Source: Phycisphaerae bacterium
GTDB taxonomy: Bacteria > Planctomycetota > Phycisphaerae > Sedimentisphaerales > UBA12454
DNA length: 16,715 nucleotides
Direction of reading: 5' to 3'
NCBI GenBank assembly: GCA_028712345.1
Contig: JAQTQF010000009.1
Location: 1 to 16,715 of the forward strand
Of this stretch, positions 6,080 to 14,009 are shown piece by piece. The translations under genes and the position numbers were made by a program. Numbering within the stretch: position 1 is the stretch's first letter; each line of letters starts with the position of its first letter. The notes beneath the pieces were generated by a model, which saw only the letters and a program-made list of their open reading frames with translations, was not told where the DNA came from and made no database searches.

Positions 6080-8424
6080 TAGAACAGGCTTCCAACCGAG
6101 AAGCTGAAGAACTGGGTATCATCATCTCCGCTCTTCATAAACGGATAAGCCAGTTCAAACCTCATCGGCACCGGTCCAAACCATTGGGGTATCATAATTT
6201 GAAAACCAATACCTGCCGAGGCCCTGATTCCGCCAGTCTCTATCATACCGGTATCGACGAAGAAAAGTGCCGAGAGCACATCCGTAGCCAGTGGTTTAAC
6301 TATTTCTCCGCTGGCAGTTACTATCCATTTGCTTCCTACCGGGTCATTATCAGCACCGGAACGGGGGCTTACTCCACGATATGCAAAACCCCTTATGCTG
6401 CCTTCTCCGCCGGCGTAAAATTTTTCAAACAGCGGCGCATCACCCACAACGGTAGCGGCATAAAATTTAGTTTCCAGCACGGTCTTTCTGCGGGCAATAT
6501 CTTCCTTCAATGTTTTATACCATCGGTATGTCCCCTCAACAATACCGAAAGTATGATCCAGTCCAACCTGTTCGTAGCTTAATTCATAACTTTTACCCTT
6601 TGTGGGACTGAACCGGCTGTCGGTCGTATCTCTGCCGAATCCGATTCTGATGCCGGCAAGAAGGTTATCGCCCTTGACATCGCGAACTTCCTTTGGGGCA
6701 TCGACATCAATGTCCTCGACAGAAACATTTTCAAATCTGAAAGAAAGCGTCCTGTATCTGCCCTGCTTTAGCCGTTTGGTAAAACCAAGATAGCCTTTTT
6801 GTCTCTGCTCATCATAACTTTCTCTGCCTCGCGTCCAGCTTGAAGCCGCAACCGTCATCGCTATGGGTTTGTCCTTGAGATAAGGTTCGGTAAATGAAAT
6901 AGAATACCGGCTCACCTCGGTACCCGGTTCGATAGCTATTCTTAACTTCTGGCCGGCTCCTTTGAAAGAATCATCGGAGAAGAATTTTCTCCAGCTCTTG
7001 GGCCATTTTTTAACATCGAAATTTCTCTGTTCATATACAAGCTGGCCAATCAGTCCGTCTGTGCTGCTGACTCCTGCACCGAACATTATCGAGCCGGTTT
7101 TGCCTTCCGTAATTCTGACCTCAGCGTCCTTTTGGCCGGGCTCATCGCCGACGGGCGTTATTGTCGCCGTCTCGGCGTAAACATCCTGCTTGATATACTT
7201 TTCAAGATCGCCTTCTCCGTCGCCTCTTGCGATATCAGCGTTGTACCATTGGCCTGGCTTGAATTCCACCGCGTCCAGAACGCGTCTGACAACCTTGTCC
7301 TGAACGGCTCTGTTGCCGGAAATATTTATATGCCCAATACGAAAACGCGAGCCTTCTGTTATATCAAAATGAGCTATAATTTTGTCTGAGCCGGAAAACT
7401 TCCTGACTGATTCGACCTTGACATTTATGAAACCTACCTGCCTATAGGCCTTGAGGATTTCATCTCTGTCGTAATCGGCCTTTTCGTTACTGTAAAATTG
7501 TCCGACGCAGAGCCGAAGCGTGCTCATAAGATTTGCGTCGCTTAAAAATTCGTTGCCTGCAAACTCGATTTTTTCAACATTGTACTGTTTGCCTTCGACG
7601 ATTTGGTAAACAAGTTCAACGCTCTTATTATTCCTGGCAAAAATCGCTTCAGTCGTCACCTGCGTATCAAGATACCCCCTTTTGTCGTAGGCTTTCTGCA
7701 GATTTACAACATCATCGTCGAAAACCTGCCTCTGGAAGTAGTTCTGGAAAATTCCGAAATCTCTCGGTTTACTTTTAACTACTTTTTTAAGCTCCTTGCT
7801 TTTCAGAGCATTGTTTCCCTCGAACCGGTTTTTTTTAATTTTAACTCTGGTCCCGCTTTTAATAGTATAATGCAGTCTGCCCTGTTCAATTCCGGAATCA
7901 TCGAAAGTAACTTTGGCATACGGGTAGCCTTTTTTATTGAAATACTTGACAAGTTTTTCGGCACCAGCCTGAGCGGTAAGCTTATCGAGATAATCACCTC
8001 TGGCAAAACCGATTTCTTCAGCCATTTTTTTGGTAAGAATATTTTTCTCTCCGCCAAAGGTTATCTGGCGAACTACGGTTTTCTCTTTTACTACAAAAAT
8101 AAGCCTGACCTTTTCACCGGCCGGCTCAATACTATAATATGCCAGTTCAACGCCGTTTATCGCAGCAACTCTGCTAACATCTTCCCGTACGGCGGCATCA
8201 TCAAAAAGCTGCCCTGCCCTGCTCCTTACCATAGAAAGAATTTTTTCGTTGCTGATATAGACATTTCCCGCGACTTCGATGCTATCGATAACCCTGCCCT
8301 GATAATCTGCGGGATTAACCGCCTCGGCACGGAGAAAGCTGCCAAAAGACAAAAGGCTTACTATGATAAAAGCAGAAAGATACAGCATCTTTCCGTTTTG
8401 AATACAGGACTTGAAAATCCGCAT
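6079..8424 (-). CDS. bamA: Outer membrane protein assembly factor BamA (Omp85)
   Basis: Core of the BAM complex that folds beta-barrel proteins into the outer membrane. It has 781 residues (E. coli 810). A signal sequence ends near residue 35 (AEA). Five POTRA-like repeats can be laid out at about 44-116, 117-191, 192-278, 279-358 and 359-441, each starting with an I-x-x-I/F-x-G-N-like strand and most having a YxxxGY/F-type helix. The 16-strand barrel region is about 443-781. The conserved loop-6 motif appears as SIRGF at 676-680, and the protein ends in Phe (SFSVGSLF), as expected of the beta signal. The frame is open back to TTG at 8442, but ATG at 8424 has AGGAAAGGGA upstream and begins the signal peptide. 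It follows dnaB by 41 bp and precedes ompH/lpxD, as in proteobacterial bamA-skp-lpxD clusters. Confidence 0.97.
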   Translation of the reverse strand: MRIFKSCIQNGKMLYLSAFIIVSLLSFGSFLRAEAVNPADYQGRVIDSIEVAGNVYISNEKILSMVRSRAGQLFDDAAVREDVSRVAAINGVELAYYSIEPAGEKVRLIFVVKEKTVVRQITFGGEKNILTKKMAEEIGFARGDYLDKLTAQAGAEKLVKYFNKKGYPYAKVTFDDSGIEQGRLHYTIKSGTRVKIKKNRFEGNNALKSKELKKVVKSKPRDFGIFQNYFQRQVFDDDVVNLQKAYDKRGYLDTQVTTEAIFARNNKSVELVYQIVEGKQYNVEKIEFAGNEFLSDANLMSTLRLCVGQFYSNEKADYDRDEILKAYRQVGFINVKVESVRKFSGSDKIIAHFDITEGSRFRIGHINISGNRAVQDKVVRRVLDAVEFKPGQWYNADIARGDGEGDLEKYIKQDVYAETATITPVGDEPGQKDAEVRITEGKTGSIMFGAGVSSTDGLIGQLVYEQRNFDVKKWPKSWRKFFSDDSFKGAGQKLRIAIEPGTEVSRYSISFTEPYLKDKPIAMTVAASSWTRGRESYDEQRQKGYLGFTKRLKQGRYRTLSFRFENVSVEDIDVDAPKEVRDVKGDNLLAGIRIGFGRDTTDSRFSPTKGKSYELSYEQVGLDHTFGIVEGTYRWYKTLKEDIARRKTVLETKFYAATVVGDAPLFEKFYAGGEGSIRGFAYRGVSPRSGADNDPVGSKWIVTASGEIVKPLATDVLSALFFVDTGMIETGGIRASAGIGFQIMIPQWFGPVPMRFELAYPFMKSGDDDTQFFSFSVGSLF

Positions 8425-8465
8425 AAAATCCCTTTCCTGCAAAATATTTTAAAAAACAAATCTCA

Positions 8466-9884
8466 TCAGAACGGCTCCTGCGCTCTGGCACGATTGTTAA
8501 ACCGCGTACTGGTGCCGTTAAAGGTCAATTCCACCGTATCAGTCGGACCATTTCGCTGCTTGGCAATTATTACCTCGGCAGAATTTGAATTTTCATAATC
8601 CATCTCGCCTCTGTGATAGTAATCCTCGCGATGCAGCAAAATGACAACATCGGCATCCTGTTCAATACTACCGCTTTCCCGAAGGTCGCTCATACGCGGC
8701 CTGTGCCCTTCTCTGCCTTCTGGAGAGCGGTTAAGCTGGCTTAAAACGACAACCGGAACATCAAGCTCTCTGGCCAGAGCTTTTAAATATCTGCTCATCT
8801 CGCTAACTTCCTGCTGGCGGGACTCAACCCTGCCGCCGCTGGTCATAAGCTGAAGATAATCAATAAAAATACATTTTATATCGTACTGAGCCTTGAGCCT
8901 TCTCGCCTTTCCTCTAAGTTCGAGCGGCGTTATGCCGGGACTGTCATCGACGAATATCGGCTTGCCGCTCAACTCGCTGGCGGCGTGTACAAGCTCCTGA
9001 TACTGTTCGTCTCTGAGCAGCCCTTTCCTGACAAGCTGAGAATCCATCACCGCGCGACTGCAAAGCATTCTTTCGGCAAGCTGCTGCTTGCCCATTTCAA
9101 GCGAGAAAATTACGACAGGCATCTCGTTATCTGCGCCGATATGCTCGGCAATATTCATCGCAAAACTTGTTTTTCCCATACTGGGCCTGCCGGCTATAAT
9201 AATCATTTCTCCGTTCTGCAGGCCGCAGGTCAAATCGTCAAGCTCGGTAAATCCCGTCGGAAGACCGGTTACATGATGCCCCTCTCTTTTGTCTATTGCC
9301 TCAAAAGCCTGAGTAAGAAGGTCCTTAATCGCAACGGCAGAGCCGGTAATTTTCTTTTCGGTAACGCTGAATATTTTTTGTTCTGCCCTATCGAGTTTGT
9401 CGGGAACATCGCCGGTCGTTTCAAAAGCCTCTGTCATTACTTCGCCTGCCGCGGCGATAAGCTCTCTTAAAAGCTGCTTTTCCTGAACTATCAGAGCATA
9501 GTGCTCAATGTTCGCGCTGGAAGGGACGGATTCGGCAATTTTCATAAGATATTCGGCGCCGCCAACCTCATCTATCTGATTTCTCTTCTTCAGCTCATCA
9601 CGAAGCAGCACGAGGTCGAAATTATTGCCGGTTTTTTCCCAAAGATGAACGATAGCATTGAACATCATCTGGTGTTCAAGACGATAGAAAGCCTCTGTTC
9701 GGAGCCTCTGAATAACAAGACCGATACACTCCGGGTCGAGTATCATCGACCCAAGCACGGCAGCTTCAGCCTCGAGCGATTCAGGCATAGTTCTTCCAGA
9801 AACGAGTTCGGCGTTTACCGAAGGAGCTGCCTTTTCGCCGGGTCTGGCTTTTCTATTGCGAGTTTGTTTGACTGGTTGATTCAT
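8466..9884 (-). CDS. dnaB: Replicative DNA helicase DnaB
   Basis: Hexameric helicase that unwinds the replication fork and recruits primase. With the ATG at 9884 it has 472 residues. The N-terminal domain (PESLEAEAAVLGSMILD) is followed by the RecA-like ATPase: Walker A GRPSMGKTS at 232-240, Walker B IFIDYLQLM at 339-347, SQLNR at 382-386 and KQRNGP at 442-447. No intein is present at the P-loop. The start is uncertain. ATG 9884 overlaps rplI by 32 nt and adds a basic 32-residue leader with only a weak ribosome site. ATG 9788 lies past the rplI stop with GGAAG upstream but would begin directly at the PESLEAE motif. A TTG at 9899 is also in frame. The rplI-dnaB order matches Bacillus. Function is certain. 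Confidence 0.97.
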   Translation of the reverse strand: MNQPVKQTRNRKARPGEKAAPSVNAELVSGRTMPESLEAEAAVLGSMILDPECIGLVIQRLRTEAFYRLEHQMMFNAIVHLWEKTGNNFDLVLLRDELKKRNQIDEVGGAEYLMKIAESVPSSANIEHYALIVQEKQLLRELIAAAGEVMTEAFETTGDVPDKLDRAEQKIFSVTEKKITGSAVAIKDLLTQAFEAIDKREGHHVTGLPTGFTELDDLTCGLQNGEMIIIAGRPSMGKTSFAMNIAEHIGADNEMPVVIFSLEMGKQQLAERMLCSRAVMDSQLVRKGLLRDEQYQELVHAASELSGKPIFVDDSPGITPLELRGKARRLKAQYDIKCIFIDYLQLMTSGGRVESRQQEVSEMSRYLKALARELDVPVVVLSQLNRSPEGREGHRPRMSDLRESGSIEQDADVVILLHREDYYHRGEMDYENSNSAEVIIAKQRNGPTDTVELTFNGTSTRFNNRARAQEPF

Positions 9885-10347
9885 CAGCAGCTTCAGCAAT
9901 CTGTCCTTCCGGGACTACTGTAACTTTTACCACAGCGATTATATCTGCTGCAAATTTAATTCTGACATCAAACTGTCCAACTTCTTTAATGTGGCCGTCG
10001 AGACGAACAAACTTATCGGGAACCTCAAATCCCTGGGCTCTGAGATTTTCGGCAATCTGGCTTTCGGTAACTGAGCCGAACAGATGCCCGCGTTCGTTGA
10101 CATTTGCGGCAATAACGACTTCGGCGCCATCGACCGCCTCGGAGGCTTTCTTGAGCTGAGCAAAGACAAGTTCTCTTTTCTCAGACCTTTTGGCTCTCTC
10201 TTCGGCCATATCCTTTATTTTTTTCTCGGTCGGCTCGACAGCAATTCTCTGTGGGATAAGATAATTTCGAGCATATCCTTCCTTAACCTCTACAACATCG
10301 CCATACCAGCCGAGCGACTCAACATCTTCACATAGTAAAACCTTCAT
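9853..10347 (-). CDS. rplI: 50S ribosomal protein bL9
   Basis: Large-subunit protein bL9, which binds 23S rRNA near the L1 stalk and helps maintain reading frame. The N-terminal domain (MKVLLCEDVESLGWYGDVVE, then VKEGYARNYLIP at 21-32) is nearly canonical. A long charged connecting helix spans about 40-75, and the C-terminal domain about 76-147. The 164-residue length exceeds the E. coli protein (149) mainly through a 17-residue Ala/Ser/Thr/Gln-rich tail whose DNA overlaps the proposed dnaB start. ATG at 10347 has GGAG upstream. It lies 45 bp after rpsR. Confidence 0.97.
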   Translation of the reverse strand: MKVLLCEDVESLGWYGDVVEVKEGYARNYLIPQRIAVEPTEKKIKDMAEERAKRSEKRELVFAQLKKASEAVDGAEVVIAANVNERGHLFGSVTESQIAENLRAQGFEVPDKFVRLDGHIKEVGQFDVRIKFAADIIAVVKVTVVPEGQIAEAADESTSQTNSQ

Positions 10348-10392
10348 ACTAATATCTCCATTACCTTCTCTATTGTGGGTTTAAGCCTGTAA

Positions 10393-10665
10393 TTAACTTG
10401 TAAACGGCAGCAGTCCGATGAACCGTGCCCGTTTTATCGCCAGCTGGACTTTTCTCTGACAGCCGGCACAATTACCGCTTCTTTTTCTCGAGAAAATTTT
10501 CCCTCGGTGCGTAAGCAGCTTGCTGAGCACCTCAAGATCCTTATAGTCAACATACTTTGTCTTTGACCTGCAAAATCTGCATTGATTCTGCTCTCGAACA
10601 TTGTCTTTGCGTTTTTTTCGCCTGTTTGTGTTTGTCTTGCTTTTTTTAAAGCCTTGCGATCTCAC
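10393..10665 (-). CDS. rpsR: 30S ribosomal protein bS18, four-cysteine form
   Basis: Small-subunit protein bS18, partner of bS6 on the platform. It has 90 residues, with a strongly basic N-terminus (to about 24), YVDYKDLEVLSKLLT at 38-52 and the conserved ending AIKRARFIGLLPFT. Four cysteines (29, 32, 66, 69) form two CxxC pairs, the zinc-binding form of this protein; E. coli S18 lacks the set. Translation starts at GTG 10665, supported by AGGAG nine bases upstream; no in-frame ATG lies near the N-terminus. It sits between ssb and rplI, in the usual rpsF-ssb-rpsR-rplI order. Confidence 0.97.
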   Translation of the reverse strand: MRSQGFKKSKTNTNRRKKRKDNVREQNQCRFCRSKTKYVDYKDLEVLSKLLTHRGKIFSRKRSGNCAGCQRKVQLAIKRARFIGLLPFTS

Positions 10666-10710
10666 TGAAAGCTTCTCCTAAAATTTATATTAACTGTATT
10701 TATCTTTAAC

Positions 10711-11145
10711 TCAAAACGGAATATCATCACTGCCGCCGTGCTGTTCGGCTGAACCATAATCATCGGCAGGCGACTGGTTTTCATCGCCGCCCGAAGAGAC
10801 GCGTTCGCCACTGCCGCCGGCAGAAATAAACTGGAAGTTTTCCACCGTAACGCGCAGTTTACTGCGTTTTACGCCGTCCTTACCCGTCCAACTGTCAAAA
10901 GTAAGCCTGCCCTCAACCATTAAAGGTCTGCCCTTTTTGCAGTATTTATTTATCGTCTCGGCGGGTTTACCGAACACCCGGCAGTCAACAAAACAAACTT
11001 CTTCCCGCTGCTGGCCGTCCTGGCCTTTCCATTGCCGATTCGTCGCTATGCCAAAATCCACCACCGCCGTCTGGCTGGGCAGATAAGACAACTGCGGGTC
11101 CCTTGTAAGGTTGCCCACCAAAATAACTTTATTAAAATTTGCCAT
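10711..11145 (-). CDS. ssb: Single-stranded DNA-binding protein SSB
   Basis: Coats single-stranded DNA during replication, repair and recombination, and recruits partner proteins through its C-terminal tip. It has 144 residues. The OB-fold spans about 1-107 (FNKVILVGNLTRDPQL at 4-19, then NFQFIS). A Gly/Ser/Asp-rich linker follows, and the protein ends in the canonical acidic tip DDIPF. ATG at 11145 has GAGGGA upstream. It lies 32 bp after rpsF and 45 bp before rpsR, the conserved rpsF-ssb-rpsR arrangement. Nothing looks truncated. Confidence 0.98.
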   Translation of the reverse strand: MANFNKVILVGNLTRDPQLSYLPSQTAVVDFGIATNRQWKGQDGQQREEVCFVDCRVFGKPAETINKYCKKGRPLMVEGRLTFDSWTGKDGVKRSKLRVTVENFQFISAGGSGERVSSGGDENQSPADDYGSAEQHGGSDDIPF

Positions 11146-11177
11146 TTTTTCCCTCGCGATCCAAAAATCCTTTTAGC

Positions 11178-11681
11178 CTAATCTTCCTGAATTTCAGTAT
11201 CTGTTTCTTCGTTTTCTTCTTCAATTTCATCAATATCTATCTGGCCGATACCGTCTTTCTCGGCCTGAAGCTTAGCTTGAGCTTTCGCTTCTGCCTGAGC
11301 ATCAGCCTTCGCCTGAACTTGAGCCTGAACCTGTTTGTCGACCATCATTACGGGGGTGTCTTTTTCCATATCTTCCTTTGTAATATGGTCTCCGCGAAGA
11401 ATGATAATCCTGACGATTCTTTCCGAAAGCTGCATATCTCTCTCGATAGCAGATATACTGCCGGAGGGGCTGTTGAAGTAAACGAGGATATAAGTGCCTC
11501 TCTTTTTGCCTTCAATTTCATAGGCAAGAGGCCTGTCGTCCCATTTGCGCATACTCAGTATTTCAGCTTCCCCGCGGTCAAATATCTTCTTAATATGCTC
11601 ATTTATGCCTTCCCAGTCTGCCGCTGCCTCGCCGGAATCAACGAGAATCATCGCTTCATACAACCTTTTTACGGTTTCCAA
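11178..11681 (-). CDS. rpsF: 30S ribosomal protein bS6 with long C-terminal extension
   Basis: Small-subunit protein bS6, partner of bS18. The core (about 1-107) matches the family: RLYEAMILVD at 6-15, KWDDRPLAYEIEGKKRGTYI in the middle, then ERDMQLSERIVRIIILR. The next ~60 residues are an extension not needed for the fold: a Gln/Ala/Lys stretch (for example QVQAQVQAKADAQAEAK) followed by a strongly acidic tail. E. coli S6 also has an acidic tail that is modified by RimK-type glutamate ligation, but this one is longer and of different composition. The start is TTG at 11681, supported by TAGGAG eight bases upstream; the first in-frame Met (residue 11) would cut into the first beta strand. Total length is 167 residues. 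Confidence 0.95.
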   Translation of the reverse strand: METVKRLYEAMILVDSGEAAADWEGINEHIKKIFDRGEAEILSMRKWDDRPLAYEIEGKKRGTYILVYFNSPSGSISAIERDMQLSERIVRIIILRGDHITKEDMEKDTPVMMVDKQVQAQVQAKADAQAEAKAQAKLQAEKDGIGQIDIDEIEEENEETDTEIQED

Positions 11682-11705
11682 ATTAATATCTCCTAAATAA
11701 AATCT

Positions 11706-12326
11706 TTAGTCTTTATCTTTTGTATTTTCTTTACTTCCGCCGTTTTCGCTCGGCGACATCTTTTTGTTAAACCTGTTCATCGCGGCTTCAATGCCCTGCC
11801 TTATCCATACCATCACAGCTTCGGCGGCTTCTGATATGGCCTTTTCGAGCAGTTCCCTTTGAGCCGGGTCAGGTCTCGAAAGGACAAAATCTCTGCCGGT
11901 CATCTGTCCTTTGCTGCCTATTCCGAGCCGAAGCCTGCCGAATTTATCCGTCGCCAGCTTTTCGACAATGTCTGCCAGGCCGTTATGACTGCCCGCCGAA
12001 CCGGACGGACGCAGCCTTATCATACCGGTATCGATGGCAAGGTCATCGGTTATTACTAATATATTCGCCGGTTCAATTTTATAAAAATTCGAGACATCGG
12101 CGATTACCCTGCCGCTGTTGTTCATAAACAGCATCGGTTTAAGCAATATTAACTTTTTATCTTCAAAAATCGTCTGCCCAAAGCAAGCGTCAAACTTTTC
12201 CTTGTTCAGCTCCACTTCAAGCTTTCCGGCAAGCAGGTCTATGGTTTCAAACCCGACATTATGGCGGGTCCGACAATATTCCCGCCCCGGGTTTCCAAGT
12301 CCTGCTATTAATCTAATGTCATTCAT
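11706..12326 (-). CDS. pth: Peptidyl-tRNA hydrolase
   Basis: Releases peptides from peptidyl-tRNAs dropped by stalled ribosomes. It has 206 residues. GLGNPG at 9-14, catalytic His22 in TRHNVGF, FMNNSG at 67-72 (Asn70), Asp94 in ITDDLAID and SHNGL at 113-117 match the family active site. The C-terminal ~18 residues are a polar Ser/Asn/Lys/Asp tail. A TTG directly upstream (12329) is in frame, but ATG 12326 gives the usual N-terminus. The ribosome site is weak (GTGAAG). The gene lies 32 bp after the bL25 gene rplY, matching ctc-spoVC of Bacillus, and 24 bp before rpsF's stop-side neighbour in the opposite sense of coordinates: pth is transcribed first, then rpsF. Confidence 0.96.
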   Translation of the reverse strand: MNDIRLIAGLGNPGREYCRTRHNVGFETIDLLAGKLEVELNKEKFDACFGQTIFEDKKLILLKPMLFMNNSGRVIADVSNFYKIEPANILVITDDLAIDTGMIRLRPSGSAGSHNGLADIVEKLATDKFGRLRLGIGSKGQMTGRDFVLSRPDPAQRELLEKAISEAAEAVMVWIRQGIEAAMNRFNKKMSPSENGGSKENTKDKD

Positions 12327-12358
12327 CAAAAAACTTCACGGCAAAGGAATCCAATCCG

Positions 12359-13015
12359 CTACTTTTCTTCGGATTCTTCACCCTCTTTCTGTTTTCGCTC
12401 AGTAATAACTTCCGGTGAAGCAGCTTCCTGGTCTGCTGCAGGAACCTCTTCTTCAGCAGCAGCGGCTATCGGCTCATGACAGGCTATCAGCAGAGCTTCC
12501 GGAGGAGTTAAAAGCTTGATACCAGCAGGCAGAACTACATCAGAAGCATGAATAGATTCGCCAACCTTGAGAGCCTTGACCGAAACATCAATCGCCTCGG
12601 GTATTTCAGTGACGGCACATTCTATTTCAAGTTGATCGAGATGCACTTCAAGCACTCCGCCTTCCTGTGCACCGGCAGGAATACCCTTATAGTTGATAGC
12701 AACTTCAACCTTAACTCTTTCGCTCAAATCGACCCGAACGAAATCGGCGTGAATAATTTTTTTGCCAAGATGGTCGTACTGAACATCCTTGAGCAGCATT
12801 TTTTCTTTTTTTGAGCCGATTTGCAGGTCATAAAGTCTTTGCCCATGACCAAGACCTTCGGCAAATTCGTGCGCGTCGAGAACTATCGATTCCGGCGTTT
12901 GCTTGTGACCATAGATAACGGCAGGAACCTTATTCTGCTTTCGCAGTTTTACCGCACCTCTCGAACCAATTTCTTTTCTCATTTCTGCTTTGAGAACCAA
13001 TTCTTTTGATGTCAT
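12359..13015 (-). CDS. rplY: 50S ribosomal protein bL25, CTC family
   Basis: 5S rRNA-binding protein bL25 in the long, general-stress (Ctc) form. It has 218 residues. The N-terminal beta-barrel RNA-binding domain spans about 1-92 (LRKQNKVPAVIYG at 24-36, then LLKDVQYDHLGKKIIHADF). The C-terminal TL5-like domain spans about 95-183. A tail of about 35 residues is rich in Ala and Glu. ATG at 13015 has GAGG upstream. Its place between prs and pth matches Bacillus prs-ctc-spoVC and strengthens the call over the short proteobacterial L25. Confidence 0.96.
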   Translation of the reverse strand: MTSKELVLKAEMRKEIGSRGAVKLRKQNKVPAVIYGHKQTPESIVLDAHEFAEGLGHGQRLYDLQIGSKKEKMLLKDVQYDHLGKKIIHADFVRVDLSERVKVEVAINYKGIPAGAQEGGVLEVHLDQLEIECAVTEIPEAIDVSVKALKVGESIHASDVVLPAGIKLLTPPEALLIACHEPIAAAAEEEVPAADQEAASPEVITERKQKEGEESEEK

Positions 13016-13050
13016 ATTTTACCTCTTTTAAAGTTTACTTAAACTTTCAG

Positions 13051-13998
13051 TTAATTAAACATTGAACTTATCGATTCGTTTCTGTGTATTCTTTTAATCG
13101 CTTCTCCAAGGATTTCCGAAACCGTCAGAATCTTGAGATTTTTAAGTTTTTTGGCGTCTTCGTTCAGCGGAACAGTATCGGTAACAACTAATTCATCAAT
13201 CGGAGCCTCGGCAATTCGCTCCACTGCCGCCCCGCAAAGTATCCCGTGAGTCGCTCCGACAAAGACCTGTTTTGCGCCGCGTTCTTTCACTATTTTCGCC
13301 GCGGTGCATATTGTCCCTGCCGTCGAAATAATATCGTCGCACATAAGGACATTTCGTCCTTCCACATTTCCGATAATTTCGCAGGCCTGAACGACATTGG
13401 CGCTGATTCTTCTTTTGTGAATAATTGCCAAGTCGCCGTTAAGGTTGTTAACATATCTGGCCGCCCTTTTTATATTCCCAACATCCGGCGAAACAATCGT
13501 CAGGTTCTCAAGCTTTTTATTTTTAAAATGCTTTGTTAAAACCGGTTCTGCAAACAGATGATCTACCGGTATATCGAAAAATCCCTGTAATTGTGCCGCG
13601 TGCAGGTCCATCGCCAGTATTCTGTCGGCCCCTGCCGTTCTAATCAGATTTGAAACAAGTTTTGCGGTTATAGGCACTCTGCCTTCGTCTTTCCTGTCCT
13701 GTCTTGCGTACCCAAAATAAGGAATTACAACCGTAATTCTCGTCGCGCTTGCGCGTCTGAGGCAATCAATAAAAATCAGCATCTCTACGATGTTTTCGTC
13801 AACCGGCGTACATCCTGACTGCACAACAAAACAATCCTTGCCGCGAACATCGTCTTCGCACTTGATAATTTTTTCCCCGTCCGGAAATTGCTCAATCTTT
13901 GCTCCGCCGGCAGGAACGCCGAGATATTTGCATATCTTCGCCGCCAGAGCCGGATTGCTCGAACCGCTGAAAACTTTAATGTTATCACTTAAAAACAT
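13051..13998 (-). CDS. prs: Ribose-phosphate pyrophosphokinase
   Basis: Makes PRPP from ribose 5-phosphate and ATP, feeding purine, pyrimidine, histidine, tryptophan and NAD synthesis. It has 315 residues, a normal length. Visible marks are FSGSSNPALA near the N-terminus, YARQDRK at 97-103, His133 in MDLHAAQLQGFF, HKRR at 194-197 in the catalytic loop, and the PRPP-binding loop CDDIISTAGTI at 220-230. ATG at 13998 has AAGGAA upstream. The gene begins 11 bp after glmU ends, so the two are very likely translated from one message, as in Bacillus gcaD-prs. Confidence 0.98.
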   Translation of the reverse strand: MFLSDNIKVFSGSSNPALAAKICKYLGVPAGGAKIEQFPDGEKIIKCEDDVRGKDCFVVQSGCTPVDENIVEMLIFIDCLRRASATRITVVIPYFGYARQDRKDEGRVPITAKLVSNLIRTAGADRILAMDLHAAQLQGFFDIPVDHLFAEPVLTKHFKNKKLENLTIVSPDVGNIKRAARYVNNLNGDLAIIHKRRISANVVQACEIIGNVEGRNVLMCDDIISTAGTICTAAKIVKERGAKQVFVGATHGILCGAAVERIAEAPIDELVVTDTVPLNEDAKKLKNLKILTVSEILGEAIKRIHRNESISSMFN

Positions 13999-14009
13999 TT
14001 TTTAATTCC

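Noticed and set aside
5491..6582. 363-codon open frame on the plus strand across ompH and bamA
   Set aside because: It is antisense to two well-supported genes, has no recognisable domain and spans their junction with the heptad array. Its residue mix (many Phe, Asn, Arg and His) is that of a complement-strand shadow.
7603..8598. 331-codon open frame on the plus strand opposite bamA and dnaB
   Set aside because: It is antisense to the bamA POTRA region and the end of dnaB, with no family features. Long antisense frames are expected from this codon use.
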